DNA of 40,608 nt, from the NCBI RefSeq assembly GCF_003143955.1, contig NZ_QFVS01000025.1, positions 1 to 40,608 on the forward strand, written 5' to 3'. This document shows, piece after piece, positions 26,574 through 36,002 of the stretch. Source of the DNA: Kurthia zopfii. GTDB lineage: Bacteria; Bacillota; Bacilli; Bacillales_A; Planococcaceae. The translations under genes and the position numbers were made by a program. Numbering within the stretch: position 1 is the stretch's first letter; each line of letters begins with the position of its first letter. The notes under the pieces are model-generated. The model was given only the letters and a program-made list of their open reading frames with translations. It did not search any database and was not told the origin of the DNA.

Positions 26574-26701
26574 TCCATTTACCCCCTATTAAATCAATCA
26601 TTACTACCTATTTTAGTCGTATTGAAATAAAAAAACCACTAATAATTTCGTTTTCCGTAATAAACACACTTGTTTATCATTTTCCCGAAATCCATTTTTT
26701 A

Positions 26702-26710
26702 TGTTACACT
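26702..26710 (+). promoter_or_regulatory. Extended -10 promoter of ytzB
   Basis: TGTTACACT (TG-n-TACACT), 38 bp before the start codon, with no good -35. Confidence 0.4.
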
Positions 26711-26747
26711 TACACGGAATAGAACATAATGAGGGGGTATTCATTTT

Positions 26748-27065
26748 ATGAAAACACGTGACTTTTTAATCGGAGTTGTTGCTGGTATTGCAGCTGCATA
26801 TGTAATCAAAGAAGCATCGACGAAAGTAAATCCGAATCGTAATCCTAATTCAATCTTAGAAGAAGTGAAGAAAGAATTTAAAAAGGAAGGACCAATCGAC
26901 GGTTCTTGGATTTTCATGCAACCTGAAACATTCTATAAAGAAAACATCTCGATTCCTGTTTTTAAAGGCGGTATTTCACGCATCGAAAACGGCGAGAGTG
27001 TTAACTTTGAATTCGCAGCTGAAAGTACGAGCGGCACGATTGTTGACTTAGTTCGTATTTCTTAA
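26748..27065 (+). CDS. ytzB: YtzB-type small membrane-anchored protein (PepSY-like)
   Basis: 105 residues. The N-terminal hydrophobic segment (FLIGVVAGIAAAYVIKEAS, about 6-24) is probably a membrane anchor. The rest (IDGSWIFMQPETF..., GGISRIENGESVNFEFAAES.SGTIVDL) is a small alpha/beta domain related to PepSY. B. subtilis YtzB lies in the same place between ytoP and ytnP. Function unknown. The ribosome site GAGGGGG is 11 bases upstream. Confidence 0.82.
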   Translation: MKTRDFLIGVVAGIAAAYVIKEASTKVNPNRNPNSILEEVKKEFKKEGPIDGSWIFMQPETFYKENISIPVFKGGISRIENGESVNFEFAAESTSGTIVDLVRIS

Positions 27066-27081
27066 TCTACATTACTGGAAT

Positions 27082-27113
27082 GCATGGTTTCTTCATTGAA
27101 ATCATGCTTTTTT
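27082..27113 (+). terminator. ytzB terminator
   Basis: A 10-bp stem (GCATGGTTTC/GAAATCATGC, one G-U) is followed by TTTTTTAT. Confidence 0.85.
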
Positions 27114-27127
27114 ATTTTTGGGGAAAG

Positions 27128-27158
27128 TAAAAAAGCTGAACAAATGAATGTTCAGCTT
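27128..27158 (-). terminator. ytnP terminator
   Basis: A perfect 10-bp stem (AAGCTGAACA/TGTTCAGCTT) with loop AATGAA is followed by a minus-strand U-run, 6 bp after ytnP. Confidence 0.88.
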
Positions 27159-27164
27159 GCCATT

Positions 27165-28022
27165 TTATTGATTCACTTTTTCAGTAACGAGTACTTCATC
27201 TAGTATTTCCTTACCAGTTGGATCCCACTTGATCAAACGTTTATAAGCATCGTGGTAGAAACTGACGAAATGACCTTTTTCTAAAATTTCTCCGACTAAC
27301 TGCTCTTTTGCAAAAACCGAAGTCATTGGATAATCATCGTATGCAAGTACCCATAGCGGATTTTGATGTGCATGCGTCGGCATAATGTCCGCCATATGAA
27401 TAATGACCTCATCGCCCTGCGTTAGGCGAATCACCGCATGACCATCACTATGGCCGCCTGTATGGATCATCTCGATACCGTCCGTCACTTGGAATGTACC
27501 TTCATATGTTTCGACTTGATCAACGATTGGTTGCCAATTTTCTTTCCAATACGTGTTTGCAGAACGGATATTAGGCTTGCGCATCTCATCCCATTCTACT
27601 TTTGTCACGTATACTTTTGCATTCGGGAAGGTTGGTACTAACTTCTCCCCTTCATACTTCGTTAAGCCACATGCGTGGTCAAAATGAAGATGCGTCATTA
27701 ATACATAATCTATGTCATTCACTGTTAAGCCAAGTTTTTGTAAATCATCTTCTAAATGAGATTGATCTGTCACGCCGAAGTTTCTCAATTGTTTTTCGGT
27801 AAATTTACCATTACCAACACCGGTATCAATTAAATAATTCTTCCCCTTTAGTTGAATTAAAATTGGGTGTGTCGGTAATTCAATTTGATTATTGTCGTTT
27901 ACAGGGTATTTTCTCGACCAAAGAGGCTTCGGTACTACCCCGAACATTGCTCCACCATCTAAAAAAGTGACGCCACCATTTAACCAAGTTAAAGTCATAT
28001 CATGAAATTTATAAGTATCCAT
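27165..28022 (-). CDS. ytnP: Metallo-beta-lactamase-fold hydrolase, YtnP-type lactonase
   Basis: 285 residues (B. subtilis YtnP 281). The dinuclear zinc motif is intact: [11 protein letters not shown] gives H111, H113, D115, H116. The lactonase-like second half has [24 protein letters not shown] and a C-terminal SFYHDAY. YtnP was described as a quorum-quenching N-acyl-homoserine-lactone hydrolase in Bacillus; the true native substrate may differ. Start ATG with AGGGGGGA. Single-gene unit. Confidence 0.9.
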   Translation of the reverse strand: MDTYKFHDMTLTWLNGGVTFLDGGAMFGVVPKPLWSRKYPVNDNNQIELPTHPILIQLKGKNYLIDTGVGNGKFTEKQLRNFGVTDQSHLEDDLQKLGLTVNDIDYVLMTHLHFDHACGLTKYEGEKLVPTFPNAKVYVTKVEWDEMRKPNIRSANTYWKENWQPIVDQVETYEGTFQVTDGIEMIHTGGHSDGHAVIRLTQGDEVIIHMADIMPTHAHQNPLWVLAYDDYPMTSVFAKEQLVGEILEKGHFVSFYHDAYKRLIKWDPTGKEILDEVLVTEKVNQ

Positions 28023-28114
28023 CCAATTCCCCCCTAATACTATTCAAACTCCATTCCATTTTACCATATTATGTCGAAAAGAGAATTATTTACTGTATAA
28101 AGGTGTTTTTTTGT

Positions 28115-28149
28115 AAAAAAAAGATTAGTAATTTTCACATTACTAATCT
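28115..28149 (-). terminator. trmB terminator
   Basis: An 11-bp stem (AGATTAGTAAT/ATTACTAATCT) is followed by a minus-strand run of eight Us, 9 bp after trmB. Confidence 0.87.
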
Positions 28150-28157
28150 CAGTGTTA

Positions 28158-28808
28158 TTATTTTTTCGTAATAAATTGAGCTTCCACGCGGTAAATTGGT
28201 TGACCTTTTGCAGAGAATTTCTCTTCATATTCCGTCATAATATTACCTTCTGGATTGTCATCATGTAAGTCTAATGATACAAGATTTAACTTCATACCAT
28301 AGTCAGTCATGCTAATTAAAGAATATTCAAAAAGACCGCGGTTGTCTGTTTTGAAATGCACTTCGCCATTATCAACTAGTACGTTCTCATACAGCTTTAA
28401 GAAGCCTTCATGTGTCAGACGGCGTTTCGCATGACGTGTTTTAGGCCATGGATCAGAGAAGTTTAAGTAAAGACGATCTACATCGTTTTTAGCAAAAAAC
28501 TTTTCTAAATCTGAACCATCTACACGTAGTAGACGAAGGTTCGCAGGTGAACCAGCATCCAATGCTTTTTCACAAGCTTTCATCATAACACTTTCAAAAA
28601 GTTCGATGCCGATATAGTTAATTTCAGGATTTGCTAAAGCCATGCCTGTAATGAATTGTCCTTTACCAGTACCTACTTCAATATGCAATGGATTGTCATT
28701 ATTGAATAATGATTTCCAGTTCGTGCGATAGTTTTCCGGATTCGGTTCAACGATTTCTGGATGCGCTTCTAAAAAACTCGGCGCATTTGGATTATGTCTA
28801 AGTCTCAA
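28158..28808 (-). CDS. trmB: tRNA (guanine-N7-)-methyltransferase
   Basis: 216 residues, SAM-dependent Rossmann methyltransferase that makes m7G46 in tRNA. Motifs: [13 protein letters not shown] (SAM loop), [37 protein letters not shown] (the TrmB signature) and the C-terminal [16 protein letters not shown]. The start is TTG 28808 with GAGGA upstream; this gives MRLRHNP, as in Bacillus orthologues. It is the last gene of a minus-strand run from the unrecognised gene at 29786. Confidence 0.96.
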   Translation of the reverse strand: MRLRHNPNAPSFLEAHPEIVEPNPENYRTNWKSLFNNDNPLHIEVGTGKGQFITGMALANPEINYIGIELFESVMMKACEKALDAGSPANLRLLRVDGSDLEKFFAKNDVDRLYLNFSDPWPKTRHAKRRLTHEGFLKLYENVLVDNGEVHFKTDNRGLFEYSLISMTDYGMKLNLVSLDLHDDNPEGNIMTEYEEKFSAKGQPIYRVEAQFITKK

Positions 28809-28861
28809 AAAATTTCCTCATTTCATTTTTTCTTCTCAATTGTTCATTTTAAAGAAACATA

Positions 28862-29779
28862 TTATTTAGTCAAGTTATTATAGCCTAGTCGCCAATTATT
28901 CTCTTGAACAAAATAGGAGATTGTTTGATTTTCTTTCGCTTGACCTATGTACTCACCATCTGCATGACCGATGACCGAATCATGTAAACGAATGTCAAAC
29001 TTGCTTGATTTATACGATTTGACGGTATTGAATTTTGTATGTTTGCCGAAAAAAACAGTTAAAAATATTAATAATAATTTCAATTTAGTGATATCATGTA
29101 CGACTGTTAATTCCATTAATCCATCATTCGAAATAGAATTCGGAGAAATTTTCATGCCACCTCCAAAATACGGTTGGTTACTCGCTACAACGAAGTAGCA
29201 GTTTTTCAAATGTCCGTGATTTTCAATCGTTAAATCAAATGGTTTGAAGCGGAATAGCTCGCGAATCAAAATCCAAACATAAGCTAGCTTTCCTAAAGAA
29301 ATTTTATTCAACCATGCTTTCATCTTTGAACGATTCACTTCATAGGTCACGACAGCATCGAAACCAAAACCACAATTATTCATAAAAACATCTTCAACAT
29401 CTACAGATTTCACTGCGCCAAGATCATACGGCAAACTTGTCGGATTTTGTATAAACGATTCGATTTGATGAGCGGTCGTAAATGTAGGGAATGCTCGACC
29501 AAAATCATTGCCAGAGCCACCATTCATGACACCGACTACTAGATGCTCATACGATACTGCTCCTTTAATCACTTCATGAATCGTCCCATCTCCGCCAATT
29601 GTTAGAAGCAATGTCGGTTCTTGCAATTCACCATATTTTTTCGCGATTTCCACAGCATGACCTGTAGCGTTCGTTCTTTCTAAAATATATGGCGTTTGAA
29701 GCGTCTTCGATAACTTCTCAAACTTCCGCTTTGCCCTTCCATGCCCTGCGTAATCATTGACTATAATGACTAGACGCAT
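28862..29779 (-). CDS. ytlR: Diacylglycerol-kinase-family lipid kinase (YtlR type)
   Basis: 305 residues. DAGK catalytic domain with N-terminal VNDYAGHGRAKR, the nucleotide-binding GGDGT (62-66) followed by IHEVIKG, and MNGGSGNDFGRAF. The C-terminal lipid-kinase sandwich includes KISPNSISNDGLMELTVV. Probably phosphorylates diacylglycerol or a related lipid in the cytoplasm, like the DgkB/BmrU/YtlR group; the substrate is unassigned. It lies 6 bp after the upstream gene and 53 bp before trmB. Confidence 0.88.
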   Translation of the reverse strand: MRLVIIVNDYAGHGRAKRKFEKLSKTLQTPYILERTNATGHAVEIAKKYGELQEPTLLLTIGGDGTIHEVIKGAVSYEHLVVGVMNGGSGNDFGRAFPTFTTAHQIESFIQNPTSLPYDLGAVKSVDVEDVFMNNCGFGFDAVVTYEVNRSKMKAWLNKISLGKLAYVWILIRELFRFKPFDLTIENHGHLKNCYFVVASNQPYFGGGMKISPNSISNDGLMELTVVHDITKLKLLLIFLTVFFGKHTKFNTVKSYKSSKFDIRLHDSVIGHADGEYIGQAKENQTISYFVQENNWRLGYNNLTK

Positions 29780-29785
29780 TTACAA

Positions 29786-30751
29786 TCATTCCCCTTCCTC
29801 TGTAAACCATTCAGCTCGCATGAAAGATGTTGTCTGGACGTTATTTAAAAAAGTTTCCGTCACTTTAAATTGCATATGCTTCATCGGTGAATGATGATTC
29901 TGTAATTGTTCAACCCAATTTTCATAATGTCTTCGATCAATGAATTCGACGCCATATGAAGAACCAGGATAGTCGATATAACCATTTCTTGATAACACGA
30001 CTTTCTGAATTTTCATCGACACGTCATTTTGTTCAAATAACGCCTTAATAATCATTTCCATACGATTCAAACTAATCATCGGATTGACGACACGATTCAT
30101 TTGTTCGCCAATTCGCTTTTCCCAAAAACGATCTGAATTGATTCCAGTAAAAGTAGCACGTTCTTCTGCTTCAATATTTTGAATGCAGTAACATTCAGTC
30201 GGGGTAATAATAATGATTCCCATCTCGACTGGTGCTTTTTTGATTAGGAAAATCGGTTCATACATGACGAAGAATGTATCTGGTAGCTTCATTAATAAAT
30301 CCTTCAATAGCGAGCTACGGTAATACTTCGCATCAATATTCGATTTTTCTCGCATCGTCGTACTTGCCCAACTTAATTGGAATGAGAAAAGTTGATCCAT
30401 ATACATTCTTCTTAATTCACCGACTGTTTTAGGATGGAATAGTAATTGCGGTTGAAAATCTGATTGAGGATCTTCTTGCGGCTCATGCTCTTCCTCATCT
30501 TCCACTTCAAACGCTAATTCCTTTTCTTTTCTTTTGAAAGGATTTAATTTTTGGAACAGTGTTTTTCTTTCATTGACGATCAATTCATCATCTTCCCACT
30601 GATCTTCAAATTCTACTGGGTTCTCCCACTCTTCCTTTAATCGATCCCACTTTGATTTTTTCAGTCGAATATATTGTGTTGGATATCGTTTCGCATCTAC
30701 TTGATAGCGAGATATATAATCCTGTAGTTTTATGAGTTGTGCCAAAGCCAC
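29786..30751 (-). CDS. Unrecognised cytoplasmic protein, possibly nuclease-related
   Basis: 321 residues; I do not recognise a firm family. No signal peptide or membrane helix. N-terminal LIKLQDYISRYQVDAKRYPT and KKSKWDRLKEEWE, a very acidic, probably disordered stretch at about 75-97, then a folded domain from ~105 with LLKDLLMKLPDTFF...IFLIKKAPVEMGIIIITPTECYCIQNIEAEE. The helix-beta-beta arrangement with acidic residues recalls NERD/restriction-endonuclease-like folds, but a clear E...D...ExK site is not visible. It starts the unit leading to ytlR and trmB. Start ATG with GGAGAG. Confidence 0.6.
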   Translation of the reverse strand: MALAQLIKLQDYISRYQVDAKRYPTQYIRLKKSKWDRLKEEWENPVEFEDQWEDDELIVNERKTLFQKLNPFKRKEKELAFEVEDEEEHEPQEDPQSDFQPQLLFHPKTVGELRRMYMDQLFSFQLSWASTTMREKSNIDAKYYRSSLLKDLLMKLPDTFFVMYEPIFLIKKAPVEMGIIIITPTECYCIQNIEAEERATFTGINSDRFWEKRIGEQMNRVVNPMISLNRMEMIIKALFEQNDVSMKIQKVVLSRNGYIDYPGSSYGVEFIDRRHYENWVEQLQNHHSPMKHMQFKVTETFLNNVQTTSFMRAEWFTEEGE

Positions 30752-30834
30752 TCTCTCCTTACTTTTATTACTAATTAATATTCATATTACCATTATTCTT
30801 CTATAATGAGTGATATTTTTGAATAGTCTTATTA

Positions 30835-30887
30835 GAAAAACCTGTTTTAGAAAGTCGCTCGTTCAGCTTGACTTTCAAAACAGGTTT
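30835..30887 (-). terminator. dat terminator
   Basis: A long imperfect hairpin (about 17 bp, AACCTGTTTT...AAAACAGGTT with one bulge) followed by minus-strand UUUUU, 11 bp after dat. Confidence 0.8.
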
Positions 30888-30897
30888 CATACATCTA

Positions 30898-31749
30898 TTA
30901 AATGACTAACATATTCGGGAGTTTCGCTTCAAATGCTTGTTGGATTTTTCTCGTCCATTCACCTGGGTGACCTTCACCAACTACAACTTCATCAATTTGG
31001 ACAATGGGCGTCACTTCAGATGTTGTAGAGGTTAAAAATAGCTCATCCATCGATTTGAATTGCGTCTTCGTCATCGCTTCTTCTACGACTGGTAAGCCAA
31101 TTTCACGACAGCATTCAAGCATGACCATACGTGTAATACCATTTAAAATATAATTATTAATTGGGTGTGTGTAAAGAACGCCTTCTTTAATACCAAAAAC
31201 ATTAGAAGAAGATCCTTCCGTAACGATTTCATCACGATGTAAAACTGCTTCATAACAACCTTGCTCATGTGCTGTCTGCTTCGCTAATACCGCTCCTAAT
31301 AAATTCAAAGATTTAATATCACAACGTAACCAACGAATATCATCTTGGAAAATCGTCTTGACACCATTCTTCAAATTATTCACCGGACGTGCGCCCTCAG
31401 TTGTGTAAGCTACAAAAGTCGCTTGTGGATTATTCCCTGGGAAATAGTGAGTACGTGGCGCAACTCCTCGCGTAATTTGCATATACACATGCCCCGTACC
31501 TAATTCATTTTCTTCTACTAACTCATAAATCATTTGATGCATTTTGTCTTTTGTATAAGGAATGACAATTTTCAATTCATCCGCACAACGATAAAAACGA
31601 TCTATATGTTGTTCAGCTGTAAATAAATTACCATTATATACTTTAATTACTTCATAGATTCCGTCACCAAATTGAAATCCGCGATCTTCGATTTGGACAG
31701 TTGCTTGTTGTTGCTCCATTAATTGCTCATTCAGCCAGATTTTCGACAA
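30898..31749 (-). CDS. dat: D-amino-acid aminotransferase
   Basis: 283 residues, fold-type IV PLP enzyme. The catalytic lysine is K146 in DIKSLNLL; the D-amino-acid-specific R-x-H pair is R99/H101 in RGVAPRTHYFP (R98/H100 in the Bacillus sp. YM-1 enzyme), which argues against the branched-chain enzyme IlvE. Interconverts D-Ala and D-Glu and so can supply D-Glu for peptidoglycan. The start is TTG 31749 (AGGAAG upstream), giving MSKIWLNEQL. Two same-strand genes from pepV, with the beta-helix gene between. Confidence 0.93.
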   Translation of the reverse strand: MSKIWLNEQLMEQQQATVQIEDRGFQFGDGIYEVIKVYNGNLFTAEQHIDRFYRCADELKIVIPYTKDKMHQMIYELVEENELGTGHVYMQITRGVAPRTHYFPGNNPQATFVAYTTEGARPVNNLKNGVKTIFQDDIRWLRCDIKSLNLLGAVLAKQTAHEQGCYEAVLHRDEIVTEGSSSNVFGIKEGVLYTHPINNYILNGITRMVMLECCREIGLPVVEEAMTKTQFKSMDELFLTSTTSEVTPIVQIDEVVVGEGHPGEWTRKIQQAFEAKLPNMLVI

Positions 31750-31856
31750 ATTGCTGCACTTCCTAACTCTGTAGATTTATTTATGTACTCGTGCCCCAAT
31801 TTCTCAGAAAGCATTCTTCTATTATGACAAATATTTTTAATAATTAATATACTAAA

Positions 31857-31905
31857 AAAGAAAAATAGCACAATCACCGCTATTTCCCGGGTAATTGCAC
31901 TATTT
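31857..31905 (-). terminator. Terminator of the beta-helix gene
   Basis: A 16-bp stem with G-U pairs (31863-31878 with 31890-31905) is followed on the minus strand by UUUUUCUUUUUU, just after the stop codon. Confidence 0.82.
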
Positions 31906-31911
31906 CATAAC

Positions 31912-34272
31912 TTACTGTTTCTTAATTTTATATTTTTTAGGGTTCGAATAAACGCCGTAAACTTGCGTATAGCGAACGAAGTATTCATCCATGTTTTTGC
32001 CTGTATTCGTTTTTAAAGCTGCAATACTATCCGCCGGCAATGAATCCACGATGATATCGTATTCGGAAGCATTCACACTGTTTTTCCAAGCCATGAATTG
32101 AATCGGTCGGCTCGTATTTTCAAAGTGATTGTTTTTGAAAATCGGATGAATGGCGCCGCTTGATAAAATCCCGCGTTTGCCACTTCCCCCAATCGAATTG
32201 AATTTATTATTTTCAATGATTGGGTCGACCCAGTTCATGACGCGAATGGCATCATTACGCATTTGTTTAAATTCATTGTTGATGATTTTCACATTCACAT
32301 GCGGGCTGTTTTCATACGTGATTCCATCAATTACACCGCTACCCGAATACTTATGCGTACCAATTCCGCGATCTAGGTTTACAAATTTCGAATTTTGAAT
32401 CGTAACACCATCAGTCGCAGTACGGTCAAAGTTACTCCATGCAGAACTAAAACCTTTCGTCGCTAAATCAGGTGTATCTAAATTGATTGCTTCCTTCGTT
32501 AAATTTTCCGTCGGATCAGAATCAATAAAGGTACAATTGTCAATTAAGACATTTTTAGAAGCATCTAATTCGATAAAATGCCCTGAATTCATATTTCTGA
32601 AATCAATATTTGAGAATTCGACATTCGTTGTATGCGCCATAATGACCGCAAAGCTAAAGAATTTATTTTGCAAATCAAGTTTCGCTCTACCAGGTGAATA
32701 GATTTTCACATTTTGAGTACCGTCAAATCCGCCAACCGTTCCTTTTCCTGTCGATTTCGACGGTGGGACTAGTTGGAATAATGATGCGGATACATCCATC
32801 GTTTGAGCATCCGTCACAACACCTTTTTTCATCACGACTCCATCTTCTAATTCAATCGTGACATTTGATGGGACAAATAATGTATTTGTAATCGTATACT
32901 CGCCTTTTTTAATTAAGATTTTACCGCCACCTTGTTTTTCAAGATGTTCTAAAATTGAGCGAAGTACATAATAATCCTTCGTCATAGGTGTATAGGAAGG
33001 TCGTAAATCATATCTTGGATTTAGTGAAGCTGTATCATGATCGAACTCATATACTTGCTTCGTTAAATCTTCCAAATTGATGATCGTCGCTACATTCCCA
33101 GTGCCTTCATAATCGCCCATGGGCAAAGTGACATCATACGTAGATAAGCCATCCCCGATATTCGTCACAACTTCTCGTTTATTTTCAAGCGATAAAACAT
33201 TTTGATAATCCGATACATCTAATTGCAGTGAAGTAGATACATTATTAAATGCAATGACGCGATTTGATTTCATAAATGTATTACTTTTAATTGTCGGATA
33301 TTGTACACCGCGTACCACAATTGTCGAACTTGGATTGTAAATTGAATCATCAAATTTATTACTTGAGATGACTGGTTTTTCCCAACCTGTTAAGTAAAGT
33401 GACGCATTTCTATTCTGTGTAAATTCGTTTTTCGTAACTGTAATTGACGTCTGTAAATCCGTCGGAATAAATGCTGTTGTTTTTACGCCAGTATATTGTT
33501 TATGAAATTTATTCTTTTGAATTTTGATTTTTTTATTCGGCGTATCATCATATTCATTCCAACTGACTGATAATACTGACTTCGACTTCTTCGCATTTTC
33601 TAAACGCACTGCTGGCACTTTAGTCGTTTCGGTAGAATTTTCAAAGCGATTATTTTCGATTGTTGTAATATTCGTACCAATCAAATGAATGAATGTACTC
33701 GCATTATTATTTGTAAATTGAATGCCTGATATATTAAAATCACTCGTATGCGCAGCAATGATTCCGTGTGAATTGGCCACTTTTCTTAAATCAATTTTCG
33801 CATTTCCTTCACCAATGATGGCAACATTTGAAGTGCCATTGTACGCCTCGACTTTTTCTTCTTTATCTTTTGCTATATCTGATTCGATAATTTGGAACAT
33901 CGTTTTTGATGGTTTAAAACTAGCGCCACCAGTAGTCGTTCCTTTTCGAATTGTTGTTCCGTCGCTTAAAATAACGGTCGTATTCGAAGGTATGTATAGT
34001 ACATTCGGAATTGTATAAGTACCTTTTTTCAAACGTAAAGTACCGCCACCTTCTCGTTCAATTCTCTCCAAATAACTACGTAAAGTGTAGTATTGTTTCG
34101 TGCTGTTATTATACGTCTTATACTTCAAATAATTTTTGTTAATTGGCTTAGTCGTGGTTGAAATCGAATATGTTTTTCCGTCTGCCTTCGCTTCAAAATC
34201 ATTATTCATAAAAATGAATAGTGAAACGAATAAAACGAACGAGCTCACCAATATTTTCGTTCTTTTTCTCAC
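31912..34272 (-). CDS. Secreted protein of two tandem pectate-lyase-like beta-helix domains
   Basis: 786 residues. Signal peptide: KR-rich start, hydrophobic core ~7-22, and cleavage after AKA (residue 30). The mature protein is an internal duplication with an offset of about 366 residues. Each copy opens with YY(T/V)LRS.LE...GGG...KKG.YTI.N.L(Y/F)(I/V)PSN, a pectate_lyase_3-like cap, then right-handed beta-helix coils of N-N-x-F type (ENNRF, ISSNKF, KSNTF; IDNCTF, IQNSKF, IINNEF, IENNKF). No membrane or wall anchor is seen, so it is probably released. The substrate is unknown; polysaccharide binding or cleavage is an inference. GTG start with GGGG upstream. Confidence 0.82.
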   Translation of the reverse strand: MRKRTKILVSSFVLFVSLFIFMNNDFEAKADGKTYSISTTTKPINKNYLKYKTYNNSTKQYYTLRSYLERIEREGGGTLRLKKGTYTIPNVLYIPSNTTVILSDGTTIRKGTTTGGASFKPSKTMFQIIESDIAKDKEEKVEAYNGTSNVAIIGEGNAKIDLRKVANSHGIIAAHTSDFNISGIQFTNNNASTFIHLIGTNITTIENNRFENSTETTKVPAVRLENAKKSKSVLSVSWNEYDDTPNKKIKIQKNKFHKQYTGVKTTAFIPTDLQTSITVTKNEFTQNRNASLYLTGWEKPVISSNKFDDSIYNPSSTIVVRGVQYPTIKSNTFMKSNRVIAFNNVSTSLQLDVSDYQNVLSLENKREVVTNIGDGLSTYDVTLPMGDYEGTGNVATIINLEDLTKQVYEFDHDTASLNPRYDLRPSYTPMTKDYYVLRSILEHLEKQGGGKILIKKGEYTITNTLFVPSNVTIELEDGVVMKKGVVTDAQTMDVSASLFQLVPPSKSTGKGTVGGFDGTQNVKIYSPGRAKLDLQNKFFSFAVIMAHTTNVEFSNIDFRNMNSGHFIELDASKNVLIDNCTFIDSDPTENLTKEAINLDTPDLATKGFSSAWSNFDRTATDGVTIQNSKFVNLDRGIGTHKYSGSGVIDGITYENSPHVNVKIINNEFKQMRNDAIRVMNWVDPIIENNKFNSIGGSGKRGILSSGAIHPIFKNNHFENTSRPIQFMAWKNSVNASEYDIIVDSLPADSIAALKTNTGKNMDEYFVRYTQVYGVYSNPKKYKIKKQ

Positions 34273-34320
34273 CGTACAATTACCCCGATTCTTAAATTAT
34301 TGAATAGTTTTTCAACAGAT

Positions 34321-34356
34321 AAAAAGCCTTCCTACATAAAAGTAGGAAAGCTTTTT
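34321..34356 (-). terminator. pepV terminator
   Basis: A 13-14-bp stem (AAAAGCCTTCCTAC/GTAGGAAAGCTTTT, one mismatch) with T-runs on both sides, about 70 bp after pepV. Confidence 0.83.
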
Positions 34357-34425
34357 AAGAATGATTTAATAATTTTTCCTATTATTCCATCATTTTATAG
34401 TAAAATTTTACTAGAGTCAACCAAA

Positions 34426-35814
34426 CTACTTCGTTGCAAGTTCAACGATTGCATCCGCATAAATCGCCGCTGCTTTCACTAAGTTTTCGATTACTACGAA
34501 CTCATCTGCTTGGTGAGCGATGTCTGGTTCGCCTGGGAATAACATACCGAAAGCTACGCCATTTTTAAGTTCACGTGCATACGTACCGCCACCGATTGAT
34601 AGTAATTCTGCTTTTTCTCCAGTATTTCTTTCATATACTTTTGAAAGTTTTTGAATTAATTCTTCTTTTTCGTCAACATAGTGAGGAGTTGAATTTTCTG
34701 TCACTTCTAATGAAAATCCTAATGCATCAATGACAGGTTGTACTGCTGCGATTTTTTCATCATAAGGGTAGCTTACTGAATAACGCATACTTACTTCTAC
34801 TTTACCACCCGCTTGAGGTGTGTATGAAACAACTCCAGCATTTAAAGTAGTATCGCCAGAAATTTCGTCATTGAAGTTTAATTGCAATGCTTTACCACGA
34901 GTTTCATTTGCAAATGCTGTTACGACAAAGTTTGCGAATTGTTTGGCATGTTCAGTTGTTAGTACTGTATTTAAGAATTGCGCTAATTTAACAGCTGCAT
35001 TGATCCCGATATTCGGTTCCATTGCATGCGCAGATTTTCCTTTTACTGAAATAATGACTTGATCGCCATCTACTTTATATTCCCCAACTAATTTCGCGTT
35101 TGCTAAAAATGCTTGGAAAATCATTTCCGTTGATTCTGGGGCATCTTTTAATACCGCTTCGGCAAAATCAGGAACCATATTCGTACGGTGGCCTGCTTTG
35201 AAACTGATTAATTGTTCGTCATTTGACGTACCTTCTTGATTAAATTCAAGTACTGCGATTCCTTTTTCAGCATTAATGATTGGGAAATCTGCATCAGGAG
35301 CAAATCCTAAAGTTGGCATTTCGTCATTTGCGAAATAATGATCGACACAACGGAAGCCCGTTTCTTCATCTGAACCGATGATCATACGAACACGGCGATC
35401 TAGTTTAACACCTGAATCTTTTACCATTTTCATTGCTAACCATGCAGCCATTGTTGGCCCTTTATCATCAATTGCACCGCGACCGAATAATTTACCATCT
35501 TCAATCACTGCGCCGAACGGTTCGTGTTTCCAATCACTTCCAGCTGGAACAACATCCACGTGACATAGAATGCCGACCATTTCTTCGCCCTCGCCCATTT
35601 CAATATAACCTACTTTATTCGCTAGGTTTTTAGTTGCCATGTTTTGAGCTTTACCTTGATCTAACATCCAGTTTAATGCTTCAAGAGGACCGTTACCAAA
35701 TGGTACTTCCTCCGTCATTGTTGATTCATCTAACACACTATTAATTTGTACCAGGGATTGTAATTCTGTCAGTAATTCTTCTTTACGCTGTTCAGCTTGT
35801 TGTTGCCAATTCAT
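34426..35814 (-). CDS. pepV: Dipeptidase PepV (M20 family)
   Basis: 462 residues, the length of PepV/YtjP. Zinc peptidase with GILCHVDVVPAG (first metal His and Asp), GRGAIDDKGP (bridging Asp), GSDEETGFRCVDHYF (catalytic Glu pair) and the late GGGTYARELKNGVAFG. Cleaves dipeptides in the cytoplasm. The start is ATG 35814 directly after GAGGAGGT; the frame is open 13 codons farther but those lie ahead of the ribosome site. Confidence 0.94.
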   Translation of the reverse strand: MNWQQQAEQRKEELLTELQSLVQINSVLDESTMTEEVPFGNGPLEALNWMLDQGKAQNMATKNLANKVGYIEMGEGEEMVGILCHVDVVPAGSDWKHEPFGAVIEDGKLFGRGAIDDKGPTMAAWLAMKMVKDSGVKLDRRVRMIIGSDEETGFRCVDHYFANDEMPTLGFAPDADFPIINAEKGIAVLEFNQEGTSNDEQLISFKAGHRTNMVPDFAEAVLKDAPESTEMIFQAFLANAKLVGEYKVDGDQVIISVKGKSAHAMEPNIGINAAVKLAQFLNTVLTTEHAKQFANFVVTAFANETRGKALQLNFNDEISGDTTLNAGVVSYTPQAGGKVEVSMRYSVSYPYDEKIAAVQPVIDALGFSLEVTENSTPHYVDEKEELIQKLSKVYERNTGEKAELLSIGGGTYARELKNGVAFGMLFPGEPDIAHQADEFVVIENLVKAAAIYADAIVELATK

Positions 35815-35935
35815 CGCAATACCTCCTCTATATAATCTATAAATAGTGTACACCTTCTACCACTTTAATAAAATCTAAAAATTAAAACACGAACATTTAA
35901 GTTCACTAAAACTATTAATGTACGCTTTTATTTGT

Positions 35936-35962
35936 AAAGCTATTGTTAAGATAGCTTTTTTT
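35936..35962 (+). terminator. Terminator-like hairpin without an upstream gene
   Basis: An 8-bp stem (AAAGCTAT/ATAGCTTT) with loop TGTTAAG is followed by TTTT on the plus strand. The nearest gene upstream (pepV) runs the other way. The rest of the 321-bp gap 35815-36135 holds the pepV upstream region, the ytzE promoter and a ~130-nt ytzE leader. Confidence 0.5.
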
Positions 35963-35973
35963 AGTCTTTTTTA

Positions 35974-36002
35974 TGGAAAAATTATTACTTATCCGTTATA
36001 AT
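35974..36002 (+). promoter_or_regulatory. ytzE promoter
   Basis: TGGAAA (35974-35979), 17 bp, TATAAT (35997-36002). The transcript would carry a leader of about 125 nt before ytzE. Confidence 0.6.

Noticed and set aside
35815-35853. 13-codon extension of pepV
   Set aside because: GAGGAGGT lies inside it, just before ATG 35814.
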